NCBI GenBank assembly: GCA_032622095.1
Contig: CP136067.1
Span: 45,241,549-45,305,548, forward strand
DNA length: 64,000 bases
Source: Siphonodentalium dalli
Taxonomy: Eukaryota; Mollusca; Scaphopoda; Gadilida; Siphonodentaliidae
Direction of reading: 5' to 3'
Part shown: piece after piece, positions 1 through 15,600 of the stretch
Numbering within the stretch: the stretch's first letter is position 1
How the letters are laid out: each line of letters begins with the position of its first letter
The notes under the pieces: generated by a model
What the model was told of the DNA's origin: nothing
The model's input: the letters and a program-made list of their open reading frames with translations, nothing else
Database searches by the model: none
Position numbers and translations under genes: made by a program

Positions 1-999
1 GGTTGAAATATAACTTTATTCATTATTTGTCACAGTCTAACTTCTTCCTAGTCGGTCCCACTATTTGGTCAGTTCTGGTGTGACATGAAAACTAGCACTA
101 GTCAATAGTGGTACTGGACTGGGAACCAGTCATCTTTTGGTTGAGTTATTGGTTGACGTTTAACATTATTTTTTACATTCGAAAAGTATATCTAAGTCAA
201 AGTGAAGATTCCTAGTCGGTCGCACTATTTGGTCAGATCTGGTGTAACATGAAAACTAACACTAGTCAGTAGTGGTACTGGGCTGGGAACCAGTCATCTT
301 CTGGTTGAGTTATTGGTTGATGTTTAACATTATTATTCACATTCGAAAAGTATATCTAAGTCAAAGTGAAGCTTCCTAGATGGTCCCACTATTTGGTCAG
401 TTCTGGTGTGATATGAAAACTAGCACTAGTCACTAGTGGTATTGGACTGGGAACCAGTCATCTTATGGTTGAGTTATTGGTTGAAATATAATTTTATTCA
501 TTATTTGTTACAGTCTAAAATCTTCCCAGTCTGTCCCACTATTTGGTCAGTTCTGGTGTGAAATGAAAACTACCACTAGTCAGTAGTGGTATTGGACTAG
601 GAACCAGTCATCTTATGGTTGAGTTATTGGTTGGAATATAACTTTATTCATTATTGGTCACAGTCTAAACCACTATTTGGTCAGTTCTGGTGTGAAATGA
701 AAACTAGCACTAGACAGTAGTGGTACTGGACTGGGAACCAGTCATCTTACGGTTGAGTTATTGGTTGAAATCTAATTTTGTTCATTATTTGTCAGTCTAA
801 AATCTTCCTAGTCGGTCCCACTAGATTTGGTCAGTTCAGGTGTGACATGAAAACTAGCACTAGTCAGTAGTCATACTGGACTGGGAACCAGTCATCTTTT
901 GTTTGAGTTATTGGTTGACGTTTAACATTATTTTTCATATTCAAAAAGTATATCTAAGTCAAACTGAAGCTTCCTAGTCGGTCCCACCATTTGGTCAGT

Positions 1000-3900
1000 T
1001 CTGGTGTGACATGAAAACTAGCACTAGTCACTAGTGGTATTGGACTGGGAATCAGTCATCTTATCGTTGAGTTATTGGTTGAAATATAACTTTATTCATT
1101 ATTTGTCACAGTCTAAATTATTCCTAGTCGGTCCCACTATTTGGTCAGTTCTGGTGTGACATGAAAACTAGCACTAGTCAGTAGTGGTACTGGACTGGGA
1201 ACCATTCATCTTATGGATGAGTAATTGGTTGATGTTTAACATTTTTCAATATTTTACATGTTCGAAAAGTATATCTAAGTCGAAGTAGAGCTTCCTAGTC
1301 GGTCCCACTATTTGGTCAGTTCTGGTGTGACATGAAAACTAGCACTAGTCACTAGTGGTATTGGACTGGGAACCAGTCATCTAATGGTTGAGTTATTGGT
1401 TGAAATATAACTTTATTCATTATTTGTCACAGTCTAAATTCTTCCTAGTCGGCCCCACTATTTGGTCAGTTCTGGTGTGACATGAAAACTAGCACTAGTC
1501 AGTAGTGGTACTGGACTGGGAACCAGTCATCTTATGTATGACTAATTGGTTATGTTGAACATTGTTCATTATGTTTCACATTCGAAAAGTATATCTAAGT
1601 CAAAGTGAATCTTCCAAGTCGGTCCCACTATTTGGTCAGTTCTGGTGTGACATGAAAACTAGCACTAGTCAATAGTGGTACTGGACTGGGAACCAGTCAT
1701 CTTTTGGTTGAGTTATTGGTTGACGTTTAACATTATTTTTTACATTCGAAAAGTATATCTAAGTCAAAGTGAAGATTCCTAGTCGGTCGCACTATTTGGT
1801 CAGTTCTGGTGTAACACGAAAACTAGCACTAGTCAGTAGTGGTACCGGACTAGGAACCAGTCATCTTATGGATGAGTAATTGGTTGATGTTTAACATTGT
1901 TCAATATTGTTCACATTTGAAAAGTATATCTAAGTCAAAGTGAAGATTCCTAGTCGGTCGCACTATTTGGTCAGTTCTGGTGTAACACGAAAACTAGCAC
2001 TAGTCAGTAGTGGTACCGGACTGGGAACCAGTCATCTTATGGATGAGTAATTGGTTGATGTTTAACATTGTTCAATATTGTTCACATTCGAAAAGTATAT
2101 CTAAGTCAAAGTGAAGCTTCCTAGTCAGTCCCACTATTTGGTCAGATCTGGTGTAACATGAAAACTAGCACTAGTCAGTAGTGGTACTGGGCTGAGAACC
2201 AGTCATCTTATGGTTGAGTTATTGGTTGATGTTTAACATTATTATTCACATTCGAAAAGTATATCTAAGTCAAAGTGAAGCTTCCTAGATGGTCCCACTA
2301 TTTGGTCAGTTCTGGTGTGATATGGAAACTAGCACTAGTCACTAGTGGTATTGGACTGGGAACCAGTCATCTTATGGTTGAGTTATTGGTTGAAATATAA
2401 TTTTATTCATTATTTGTTACAGTCTAAAATCTTCCCAGTCTGTCCCACTAATTGGTCAGTTCTGGTGTGACATGAAAACTACCACTTGTCAGTAGTGGTA
2501 TTGGCCTGGGAACCAGTCATCTTATGGTTGAGTTATTGGTTGGAATATAACTTTATTCATTATTGGTCAGTCTAAACCACTATTTGGTCAGTTCTGGTGT
2601 GAAATGGAAACTAGCACTAGACAGTAGTGGTACTGGACTGGGAACCAGTCATCTTACGGTTGAGTTATTGGTTGAAATCTAATTTTGTTCATTATTTGTC
2701 AGTCTAAAATCTTCCTAGTCGGTCCCACTAGATTTGGTCAGTTCTGGTGTGACATGAAAACTAGCACTAGTCAGTAGTCATACTGGACTGGGAACCAGTC
2801 ATCTTTGAGTTATTGGTTGACGTTTAACATTATTTTTCATATTCAAAAAGTATACCTAAGTCAAACTGAAGCTTCCTAGTCGGTCCCACCATTTGGTCAG
2901 TTCTGGTGTGACATGAAAACTAGCACTAGTCAATAGTGGTACTGGACTGGGAATCAGTCATCTTATCGTTGAGTTATTGGTTGAAATATAACTTTATTCA
3001 TTATTTGTCACAGTCTAAATTCTTCCTAGTCGGTCCCACTATTTGGTCAGTTCTGGTGTGACATGAATACTAGCACTAGTCAGTAGTGGTACTGGACTGG
3101 GAATCAGTCATCTTATGTATGACTAATTGGTTGATGTTTAACATTTTTCAATATTTTACATGTTCGAAAAGTATATCTAAGTCGAAGTAGAGCTTCCTAG
3201 TCGGTCCCACTATTTGGTCAGTTCTGGTGTGACATGAAAACTAGCACTAGTCACTAGTGGTATTGGACTGGGAACCAGTCATCTAATGGTTGAGTTATTG
3301 GTTGAAATATAACTTTATTCATTATTTGTCACAGTCTAAATTCTTCCTAGTCGGTCCCACTATTTGGTCAGTTCTGGTGTGACATGAATACTAGCACTAG
3401 TCAGTAGTGGTACTGGACTGGGAATCAGTCATCTTATGTATGACTAATTGGTTATGTTGAACATTGTTCATTATGTTTCACATTCGAAAAGTATATCTAA
3501 GTCAAAGTGAAGCTTCCAAGTCGGTCCCACTATTTGGTCAGTTCTGGTGTGACATGAAAACTAGCACTAGTCACTAGTGGTATTGGACTGGGAATCAGTC
3601 ATCTTATCGTTGAGTTATTGGTTGAAATATAACTTTATTCATTATTTGTCACAGTCTAAATTATTCCTAGTCGGTCCCACTATTTGGTCAGTTCTGGTGT
3701 GACATGAAAACTAGCACTAGTCAGTAGTGGTACTGGACTGGGAACCATTCATCTTATGGATGAGTAATTGGTTGATGTTTAACATTTTTCAATATTTTAC
3801 ATGTTCGAAAAGTATATCTAAGTCGAAGTAGAGCTTCCTAGTCGGTCCCACTATTTGGTCAGTTCTGGTGTGACATGAAAACTAGCACTAGTCACTAGTG

Positions 3901-6085
3901 GTATTGGACTGGGAACCAGTCATCTAATGGTTGAGTTATTGGTTGAAATATAACTTTATTCATTATTTGTCACAGTCTAAATTCTTCCTAGTCGGCCCCA
4001 CTATTTGGTCAGTTCTGGTGTGACATGAAAACTAGCACTAGTCAGTAGTGGTACTGGACTGGGAACCAGTCATCTTATGTATGACTAATTGGTTATGTTG
4101 AACATTGTTCATTATGTTTCACATTCGAAAAGTATATCTAAGTCAAAGTGAATCTTCCAAGTCGGTCCCACTATTTGGTCAGTTCTGGTGTGACATGAAA
4201 ACTAGCACTAGTCAATAGTGGTACTGGACTGGGAACCAGTCATCTTTTGGTTGAGTTATTGGTTGACGTTTAACATTATTTTTTACATTCGAAAAGTATA
4301 TCTAAGTCAAAGTGAAGATTCCTAGTCGGTCGCACTATTTGGTCAGTTCTGGTGTAACACGAAAACTAGCACTAGTCAGTAGTGGTACCGGACTAGGAAC
4401 CAGTCATCTTATGGATGAGTAATTGGTTGATGTTTAACATTGTTCAATATTGTTCACATTTGAAAAGTATATCTAAGTCAAAGTGAAGATTCCTAGTCGG
4501 TCGCACTATTTGGTCAGTTCTGGTGTAACACGAAAACTAGCACTAGTCAGTAGTGGTACCGGACTGGGAACCAGTCATCTTATGGATGAGTAATTGGTTG
4601 ATGTTTAACATTGTTCAATATTGTTCACATTCGAAAAGTATATCTAAGTCAAAGTGAAGCTTCCTAGTCAGTCCCACTATTTGGTCAGATCTGGTGTAAC
4701 ATGAAAACTAGCACTAGTCAGTAGTGGTACTGGGCTGAGAACCAGTCATCTTATGGTTGAGTTATTGGTTGATGTTTAACATTATTATTCACATTCGAAA
4801 AGTATATCTAAGTCAAAGTGAAGCTTCCTAGATGGTCCCACTATTTGGTCAGTTCTGGTGTGATATGGAAACTAGCACTAGTCACTAGTGGTATTGGACT
4901 GGGAACCAGTCATCTTATGGTTGAGTTATTGGTTGAAATATAATTTTATTCATTATTTGTTACAGTCTAAAATCTTCCCAGTCTGTCCCACTAATTGGTC
5001 AGTTCTGGTGTGACATGAAAACTACCACTTGTCAGTAGTGGTATTGGCCTGGGAACCAGTCATCTTATGGTTGAGTTATTGGTTGGAATATAACTTTATT
5101 CATTATTGGTCAGTCTAAACCACTATTTGGTCAGTTCTGGTGTGAAATGGAAACTAGCACTAGACAGTAGTGGTACTGGACTGGGAACCAGTCATCTTAC
5201 GGTTGAGTTATTGGTTGAAATCTAATTTTGTTCATTATTTGTCAGTCTAAAATCTTCCTAGTCGGTCCCACTAGATTTGGTCAGTTCTGGTGTGACATGA
5301 AAACTAGCACTAGTCAGTAGTCATACTGGACTGGGAACCAGTCATCTTTGAGTTATTGGTTGACGTTTAACATTATTTTTCATATTCAAAAAGTATACCT
5401 AAGTCAAACTGAAGCTTCCTAGTCGGTCCCACCATTTGGTCAGTTCTGGTGTGACATGAAAACTAGCACTAGTCAATAGTGGTACTGGACTGGGAATCAG
5501 TCATCTTATCGTTGAGTTATTGGTTGAAATATAACTTTATTCATTATTTGTCACAGTCTAAATTCTTCCTAGTCGGTCCCACTATTTGGTCAGTTCTGGT
5601 GTGACATGAATACTAGCACTAGTCAGTAGTGGTACTGGACTGGGAATCAGTCATCTTATGTATGACTAATTGGTTGATGTTTAACATTTTTCAATATTTT
5701 ACATGTTCGAAAAGTATATCTAAGTCGAAGTAGAGCTTCCTAGTCGGTCCCACTATTTGGTCAGTTCTGGTGTGACATGAAAACTAGCACTAGTCACTAG
5801 TGGTATTGGACTGGGAACCAGTCATCTAATGGTTGAGTTATTGGTTGAAATATAACTTTATTCATTATTTGTCACAGTCTAAATTCTTCCTAGTCGGTCC
5901 CACTATTTGGTCAGTTCTGGTGTGACATGAATACTAGCACTAGTCAGTAGTGGTACTGGACTGGGAATCAGTCATCTTATGTATGACTAATTGGTTATGT
6001 TGAACATTGTTCATTATGTTTCACATTCGAAAAGTATATCTAAGTCAAAGTGAAGCTTCCAAGTCGGTCCCACTATTTGGTCAGT
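1000..6085. repeat. Tandem higher-order repeat, 2543-bp unit x2
   Basis: Rare monomer variants recur at an exact 2543-bp offset. Examples are the CTTCCAAGTC variant at 1611 and 4154, the TATACCTAAG variant at 2851 and 5394, and the GAAATATAACTTTATTC monomer with ATTATTCC at 1081 and 3624. Both copies look nearly identical over the full unit. The periodicity starts near 1000/3543 and breaks near 3542/6085. This is a recent duplication of about 16 monomers as a block, as expected of unequal exchange or replication-based amplification. Confidence 0.9.
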
Positions 6086-9000
6086 TCTGGTGTGACATGA
6101 AAACTAGCACTAGTCAATAGTGGTACTGGACTGGGAACCAGTCATCTTTTGGTTGAGTTATTGGTTGACGTTTAACATTATTTTTTACATTCGAAAAGTA
6201 TATCTAAGTCAAAGTGAAGATTCCTAGTCGGTCGCACTATTTGGTCAGTTCTGGTGTAACACGAAAACTAGCACTAGTCAGTAGTGGTACCGGACTGGGA
6301 ACCAGTCATCTTATGGATGAGTAATTGGTTGATGTTTAACATTGTTCAATATTGTTCACATTCGAAAAGTATATCTAAGTCAAAGTGAAGATTCCTAGTC
6401 GGTCCCACTATTTGGTCAGTTCTGGTGTAACATGAAAACTAGCACTAGTCAGTAGTGGTATTGGACTGGGAACCAGTCATCTTATGGTTGAGTTATTGGT
6501 GGAAATATAACTTTATTCATTATTTGTCACAGTCTAACTTCTTCCTAGTCGGTCCCACTATTTGGTCAGTTCTGGTGTGACATGAAAACTAGCACTAGTC
6601 AATAGTGGTACTGGACTGGGAACCAGTCATCTTTTGGTTGAGTTATTGGTTGACGTTTAACATTATTTTTTACATTCGAAAAGTATATCTAAGTCAAAGT
6701 GAAGCTTCCTAGTCAGTCCCACTATTTGGTCAGATCTGGTGTAACATGAAAACTAGCACTAGTCAGTAGTGGTACTGGGCTGGGAACCAGTCATCTTATG
6801 GTTGAGTTATTGGTTGATGTTTAACATTATTATTCACATTCGAAAAGTATATCTAAGTCAAAGTGAAGCTTCCTAGATGGTCCCACTATTTGGTCAGTTC
6901 TGGTGTGATATGAAAACTAGCACTAGTCACTAGTGGTATTGGACTGGGAACCAGTCATCTTATGGTTGAGTTATTGGTTGAAATATAATTTTATTCATTA
7001 TTTGTTACAGTCTAAAATCTTCCCAGTCTGTCCCACTATTTGGTCAGTTCTGGTGTGACATGAAAACTACCACTAGTCAGTAGTGGTATTGGACTGGGAA
7101 CCAGTCATCTTATGGTTGAGTTATTTGTTGGAATATAACTTTATTCATTATTGGTCAGTCTAAACCACTATTTGGTCAGTTCTGGTGTGAAATGAAAACT
7201 AGCACTAGATAGTAGTGGTACTGGACTGGGAACCAGTCATCTTACGGTTGAGTTATTGGTTGAAATCTAATTTTGTTCATTATTTGTCAGTCTAAAATCT
7301 TCCTAGTCGGTCCCACTAGATTTGGTCAGTTCTGGTGTGACATGAAAACTAGCACTAGTCAGTAGTCATACTGGACTGGGAACCAGTCATCTTTTGGTTG
7401 AGTTATTGGTTGACGTTTAACGTTATTTTTCATATTCAAAAAGTATATCTAAGTCAAACTGAAGCTTCCTAGTCGGTCCCACCATTTGGTCAGTTCTGGT
7501 GTGACATGAAAACTAGCACTAGTCAATAGTGGTACTGGACTGGGAATCAGTCATCTTATCGTTGAGTTATTGGTTGAAATATAACTTTATTCATTATTTG
7601 TCACAGTCTAAATTCTTCCTAGTCGGTCCCACTATTTGGTCAGTTCTGGTGTGACATGAAAACTAGCACTAGTCAGTAGTGGTACTGGACTGGGAACGAT
7701 TCATCTTATGGATGAGTAATTGGTTGATGTTTAACATTTTTCAATATTTTACATGTTCGAAAAGTATATCTAAGTCGAAGTAGAGCTTCCTAGTCGGTCC
7801 CACTATTTGGTCAGTTCTGGTGTGACATGAAAACTAGCACTAGTCAATAGTGGTACTGGACTGGGAACCAGTCATCTTTTGGTTGAGTTATTGGTTGACG
7901 TTTAACATTATTTTTTACATTCGAAAAGTATATCTAAGTCAAAGTGAAGATTCCTAGTCGGTCGCACTATTTGGTCAGTTCTGGTGTAACACGAAAACTA
8001 GCACTAGTCAGTAGTGGTACCGGACTGGGAACCAGTCATCTTATGGATGAGTTATTGGTTGATGTTTAACATTGTTCAATATTGTTCACATTCGAAAAGT
8101 ATATCTAAGTCAAAGTGAAGATTCCTAGTCGGTCCCACTATTTGGTCAGTTCTGGTGTAACATGAAAACTAGCACTAGTCAGTAGTGGTATCGGACTGGG
8201 AACCAGTCATCTTATGGTTGAGTTATTGGTTGAAATATAACTTTATTCATTATTTGTCACAGTCTAACTTCTTCCTAGTCGGTCCCACTATTTGGTCAGT
8301 TCTGGTGTGACATGAAAACTAGCACTAGTCAATAGTGGTACTGGACTGGGAACCAGTCATCTTTTGGTTGAGTTATTGGTTGACGTTTAACATTATTTTT
8401 TACATTCGAAAAGTATATCTAAGTCAAAGTGAAGATTCCTAGTCGGTCGCACTATTTGGTCAGATCTGGTGTAACATGAAAACTAGCACTAGTCAGTAGT
8501 GGAACTGGGCTGGGAACCAGTCATCTTATGGTTGAGTTATTGGTTGATGTTTAACATTATTATTCACATTCGAAAAGTATATCTAAGTCAAAGTGAAGCT
8601 TCCTAGATGGTCCCACTATTTGGTCAGTTCTGGTGTGATATGAAAACTAGCACTAGTCACTAGTGGTATTGGACTGGGAACCAGTCATCTTATGGTTGAG
8701 TTATTGGTTGAAATATAATTTTATTCATTATTTGTTACAGTCTAAAATCTTCCCAGTCTGTCCCACTATTTGGTCAGTTCTGGTGTGACATGAAAACTAC
8801 CACAAGTCAGTAGTGGTATTGGACTGGGAACCAGTCATCTTATGGTTGAGTTATTGGTTGGAATATAACTTTATTCATTATTGGTCACAGTCTAAACCAC
8901 TATTTGGTCAGTTCTGGTGTGAAATGAAAACTAGCACTAGACAGTAGTGGTACTGGACTGGGAACCAGTCATCTTACGGTTCAGTTATTGGTTGAAATCT

Positions 9001-12000
9001 AATTTTGTTCATTATTTGTCAGTCTAAAATCTTCCTAGTCGGTCCCACTAGATTTGGTCAGTTCTGGTGTGACATGAAAACTAGCACTAGTCAGTAGTCA
9101 TACTGGACTGGGAACCAGTCATCTTTTGTTTGAGTTATTGGTTGACGTTTAACATTATTTTTCATATTCAAAAAGTATATCTAAGTCAAACTGAAGCTTC
9201 CTAGACGGTCCCACCATTTGGTCAGTTCTGGTGTGACATGAAAACTAGCACTAGTCAATAGTGGTACTGGACTGGGAATCAGTCATCTTATCGTTGAGTT
9301 ATTGGTTGAAATATAACTTTATTCATTATTTGTCACAGTCTAAATTCTTCCTAGTCGGTCCCACTATTTGGTCAGTTCTGGTGTGACATGAAAACTAGCA
9401 CTAGTCAGTAGTGGTACTGGACTGGGAACCATTCATCTTATGGATGAGTAATTGGTTGATGTTTAACATTTTTCAATATTTTACATGTTCGAAAAGTATA
9501 TCTAAGTTGAAGTAGAGCTTCCTAGTCGGTCCCACTATTTGGTCAGTTCTGGTGTGACATGAAAACTAGCACTAGTCACTAGTGGTATTGGACTGGGAAC
9601 CAGTCATCTAATGGTTGAGTTATTGGTTGAAATATAACTTTATTCATTATTTGTCACAGTCTAAATTCTTCCTAGTCGGTCCCACTATTTGGTCAGTTCT
9701 GGTGTGACATGAAAATTAGCACTAGTCAGTAGTGGTACTGGACTGGGAACCAGTCATCTTATGTATGACTAATTGGTTATGTTGAACATTGTTCATTATG
9801 TTTCACATTCGAAAAGTATATCTAAGTCAAAGTGAAGCTTCCAAGTCGGTCCCACTATTTGGTCAGTTCTGGTGTGACATGAAAACTAGCACTAGTCAAT
9901 AGTGGTACTGGACTGGGAACCAGTCATCTTTTGGTTGAGTTATTGGTTGACGTTTAACATTATTTTTTACATTCGAAAAGTATATCTAAGTCAAAGTGAA
10001 GATTCCTAGTCGGTCGCACTATTTGGTCAGTTCTGGTGTAACACGAAAACTAGCACTAGTCAGTAGTGGTACCGGACTGGGAACCAGTCATCTTATGGAT
10101 GAGTAATTGGTTGATGTTTAACATTGTTCAATATTGTTCACATTCGAAAAGTATATCTAAGTCAAAGTGAAGATTCCTAGTCGGTCCCACTATTTGGTCA
10201 GTTCTGGTGTAACATGAAAACTAGCACTAGTCAGTAGTGGTATTGGACTGGGAACCAGTCATCTTATGGTTGAGTTATTGGTTGAAATATAACTTTATTC
10301 ATTATTTGTCACAGTCTAACTTCTCCCTAGTCGGTCCCACTATTTGGTCAGTTCTGGTGTGACATGAAAACTAGCACTAGTCAGTAGTGGTACTGGACTG
10401 GGAACCAGTCATCTTATGTATGAGTAATTGGTTATGTTGAACATTGTTCATTATATTTCACATTCGAAAAGTATATCTAAGTCAAAGTGAAGCTTCAAAG
10501 TCGGTCCCACTATTTGGTCAGTACTAGTGTGACATGAAAACTAGCACTAGTCAATAGTGGTACTGGACTGGGAACCAGTCATCTTTTGGTTGAGTTATTG
10601 GTTGACGTTTAACATTATTTTTTACATTCGAAAAGTATATCTAAGTCAAAGTGAAGATTCCTAGTCGGTCGCACTATTTGGTCAGTTCTGGTGTAACATG
10701 AAAACTAGCACTAGTCAGTAGTGGTACCGGACTGGGAACCAGTCATCTTATGGATGAGTAATTGGTTGATGTTTAACATTGTTCAATATTGTTCACATTC
10801 GAAAAGTATATCTAAGTCAAAGTGAAGATTCCTAGTCGGTCCCACTATTTGGTCAGTTCTGGTGTAACATGAAAACTAGCACTAGTCAGTAGTGGTATTG
10901 GACTGGGAACCAGTCATCTTATGGTTGAGTTATTGGTTGAAATATAACTTTATTCATTATTTGTCACAGTCAAACTTCTTCCTAGTCGGTCCCACTATTT
11001 GGTCAGTTCTGGTGTGACATGAAAACTAGCACTAGTCAATAGTGGTACTGGACTGGGAACCAGTCATCTTTTGGTTGAGTTATTGGTTGACGTTTAACAT
11101 TATTTTTTACATTCGAAAAGTATATCTAAGTCAAAGTGAAGCTTCCTAGTCAGTCCCACTATTTGGTCAGATCTGGTGTAACATGAAAACTAGCACTAGT
11201 CAGTAGTGGTACTGGGCTGGGAACCAGTCATCTTATGGTTGAGTTATTGGTTGATGTTTAACATTATTATTCACATTCGAAAAGTATATCTAAGTCAAAG
11301 TGAAGCTTCCTAGATGGTCCCACTATTTGGTCAGTTCTGGTGTGATATGAAAACTAGCACTAGTCACTAGTGGTATTGGACTGGGAACCAGTCATCTTAT
11401 GGTTGAGTTATTGGTTGAAATATAATTTTATTCATTATTTGTTACAGTCTAAAATCTTCCCAGTCTGTCCCACTATTTGGTCAGTTCTGGTGTGACATGA
11501 AAACTACCACTAGTCAGTAGTGGTATTGGACTGGGAACCAGTCATCTTATGGTTGAGTTATTGGTTGGAATATAACTTTATTCATTATTGGTCAGTCTAA
11601 ACCACTATTTGGTCAGTTCTGGTGTGAAATGAAAACTAGCACTAGACAGTAGAGGTACTGGACTGGGAACCAGTCATCTTACGGTTGAGTTATTGGTTGA
11701 AATCTAATTTTGTTCATTATTTGTCAGTCTAAAATCTTCCTAGTCGGTCCCACTAGATTTGGTCAGTTCTGGTGTGACATGAAAACTAGCACTAGTCAGT
11801 AGTCATACTGGACTGGGAACCAGTCATCTTTTGGTTGAGTTTTTTTGGTTGACGTTTAACATTATTTTTCATATTCAAAAAGTATATCTAAGTCAAACTG
11901 AAGCTTCCTAGTCGGTCCCACCATTTGGTCAGTTCTGGTGTGACATGAAAACTAGCACTAGTCAATAGTGGTACTGGACTGGGAATCAGTCATCTTATCG

Positions 12001-12617
12001 TTGAGTTATTGGTTGAAATATAACTTTATTCATTATTTGTCACAGTCTAAATTCTTCCTAGTCGGTCCCACTATTTGGTCAGTTCTGGTGTGACATGAAA
12101 ACTAGCACTAGTCAGTAGTGGTACTGGACTGGGAACCATTCATCTTATGGATGAGTAATTGGTTGATGTTTAACATTTTTCAATATTTTACATGTTCGAA
12201 AAGTATATCTAAGTCGAAGTAGAGCTTCCTAGTCGGTCCCACTATTTGGTCAGTTCTGGTGTGACATGAAAACTAGCACTAGTCACTAGTGGTATTGGAC
12301 TGGGAACCAGTCATCTAATGGTTGAGTTATTGGTTGAAATATAACTTTATTCATTATTTGTCACAGTCTAAATTCTTCCTAGTCGGTCCCACTATTTGGT
12401 CAGTTCTGGTGTGACATGAAAACTAGCACTAGTCAGTAGTGGTACTGGACTGGGAATCAGTCATCTTATGTATGACTAATTGGTTATGTTGAACATTGTT
12501 CATTATGTTTCACATTCGAAAAGTATATCTAAGTCAAAGTGAAGCTTCCAAGTCGGTCCCACTATTTGGTCAGTTCTGGTGTGACATGAAAACTAGCACT
12601 AGTCAATAGTGGTACTG

Positions 12618-15600
12618 GACTGGGAACCAGTCATCTTTTGGTTGAGTTATTGGTTGACGTTTAACATTATTTTTTACATTCAAAAAGTATATCTAAGTCA
12701 AAGTGAAGATTCCTAGTCGGTCGCACTATTTAGTCAGTTCTGGTGTAACACGAAAACTAGCACTAGTCAGTAGTGGTACCGGACTGGGAACCAGTCATCT
12801 TATGGATGAGTAATTGGTTGATGTTTAACATTGTTCAATATTGTTCACATTCGAAAAGTATATCTAAGTCAAAGTGAAGATTCCTAGTCGGTCCCACTAT
12901 TTGGTCAGTTCTGGTGTAACATGAAAACTAGCACTAGTCAGTAGTGGTATTGAACTGGGAACCAGTCATCTTATGGTTAAGTTATTGGTTGAAATATAAC
13001 TTTATTCATTATTTGTCACAGTCTAACTTCTTCCTAGTCGGTCCCACTATTTGGTCAGTTCTGGTGTGACATGAAAACTAGCACTAGTCAATAGTGGTAC
13101 TGGACTGGGAACCAGTCATCTTTTGGTTGAGTTATTGGTTGACGTTAAACATTATTTTTTACATTCGAAAAGTATATCTAAGTCAAAGTGAAGATTCCTA
13201 GTCGGTCGCACTATTTGGTCAGATCTGGTGTAACATTAAAACTAGCACTAGTCAGTAGTGGTACTGGGCTGGGAACCAGTCATCTTATGGTTGAGTTATT
13301 GGTTGATGTTTAACATTATTATTTACATTCGAAAAGTATATCTAAGTCAAAGTGAAGCTTCCTAGATGGTCCCACTATTTGGTCAGTTCTGGTGTGATAT
13401 GAAAACTAGCACTAGTCACTAGTGGTATTGGACTGGGAACCAGTCATCTTATGGTTGAGTTATTGGTTGAAATATAATTTTATTCATTATTTGTTACAGT
13501 CTAAAATCTTCCCAGTCTGTCCCACTATTTGGTCAGTTCTGGTGTGACATGAAAACTAGCACTAGTCAGTAGTGGTACTGGACTGGGAACCAGTCATCTT
13601 ATGTATGAGTAATTGGTTATGTTGAACATTGTTCATTATATTTCACATTCGAAAAGTATATCTAAGTCAAAGTGAAGCTTCAAAGTCGGTCCCACTATTT
13701 GGTCAGTACTAGTGTGACATGAAAACTAGCACTAGTCAATAGTGGTACTGGACTGGGAACCAGTCATCTTTTGGTTGAGTTATTGGTTGACGTTTAACAT
13801 TATTTTTTACATTCGAAAAGTATATCTAAGTCAAAGTGAAGCTTCCTAGTCAGTCCCACTATTTGGTCAGTTCTGGTGTGACAAGAAAACTAGCACTAGT
13901 CAGTAGTGGTACTGGACTGGGAATCAGTCATCTTATGGATGAGTAATTGGTTGATGTTGAATATTGTTCATTATGTTTCAAATTCGAAAAGTATATCTAA
14001 GTCAAAGTGAAGCTTCCAAGTCATTCCCACTATTTGGTCAGTACTAGTGTGACATGAAAACTAGCACTAGTCAATAGTGGTACTGGACTGGGAACCAGTC
14101 ATCTTTTGGTTGAGTTATTGATTGATGTTTAACATTATTTTTTACATTCGAAAAGTATATCTAAGTCAAAGTGAAGATTCCTAGTCGGTCGCACTATTTG
14201 GTCAGTTCTGGTGTAACATGAAAACTAGCACTAGTCAGTAGTGGTACCGGACTGGGAACCAGTCATCTTATGGGTGAGTAATTGGTTGATGTTTAACATT
14301 GTTCAATATTGTTCACATTCGAAAAGTATATCTAAGTCAAAGTGAAGCTTCCTAGTCAGTCCCACTATTTGGTCAGATCTGGTGTAACATGAAAACTAGC
14401 ACTAGTCAGTAGTGGTACTGGGCTGGGAACCAGTCATCTTATGGTTGAGTTATTGGTTGATGTTTAACATTATTATTCACATTCGAAAAGTATATCTAAG
14501 TCAAAGTGAAGCTTCCTAGATGGTCCCACTATTTGGTCAGTTCTGGTGTGATATGAAAACTAGCACTAGTCACTAGTGGTATTGGACTGGGAACCAGTCA
14601 TCTTATGGTTGAGTTATTGGTTGGAATATAACTTTATTCATTATTGGTCACAGTCTAAAATCTTCCTAGCCGGTCCCACTATTTGGTCAGTTCTGGTGTG
14701 AAATGAAAACTAGCACTAGACAGTAGTGGTACTGGACTGGGAACCAGTCATCTTTTGGTTGAGTTATTGGTTGACGTTTAACATTATTTTTTACATTCGA
14801 AAAGTATATCTAAGTCAAAGTGAAGATTCCTAGTCGGTCGCACTATTTAGTCAGTTCTGGTGTAACACGAAAACTAGCACTAGTCAGTAGTGGTACCGGA
14901 CTGGGAACCAGTCATCTTATGGATGAGTAATTGGTTGATGTTTAACATTGTTCAATATTGTTCACATTCGAAAAGTATATCTAAGTCAAAGTGAAGATTC
15001 CTAGTCGGTCCCACTATTTGGTCAGTTCTGGTGTAACATGAAAACTAGCACTAGTCAGTAGTGGTATTGAACTGGGAACCAGTCATCTTATGGTTAAGTT
15101 ATTGGTTGAAATATAACTTTATTCATTATTTGTCACAGTCTAACTTCTTCCTAGTCGGTCCCACTATTTGGTCAGTTCTGGTGTGACATGAAAACTAGCA
15201 CTAGTCAATAGTGGTACTGGACTGGGAACCAGTCATCTTTTGGTTGAGTTATTGGTTGACGTTAAACATTATTTTTTACATTCGAAAAGTATATCTAAGT
15301 CAAAGTGAAGATTCCTAGTCGGTCGCACTATTTGGTCAGATCTGGTGTAACATTAAAACTAGCACTAGTCAGTAGTGGTACTGGGCTGGGAACCAGTCAT
15401 CTTATGGTTGAGTTATTGGTTGATGTTTAACATTATTATTCACATTCGAAAAGTATATCTAAGTCAAAGTGAAGCTTCCTAGATGGTCCCACTATTTGGT
15501 CAGTTCTGGTGTGATATGAAAACTAGCACTAGTCACTAGTGGTATTGGACTGGGAACCAGTCATCTTATGGTTGAGTTATTGGTTGAAATATAATTTTAT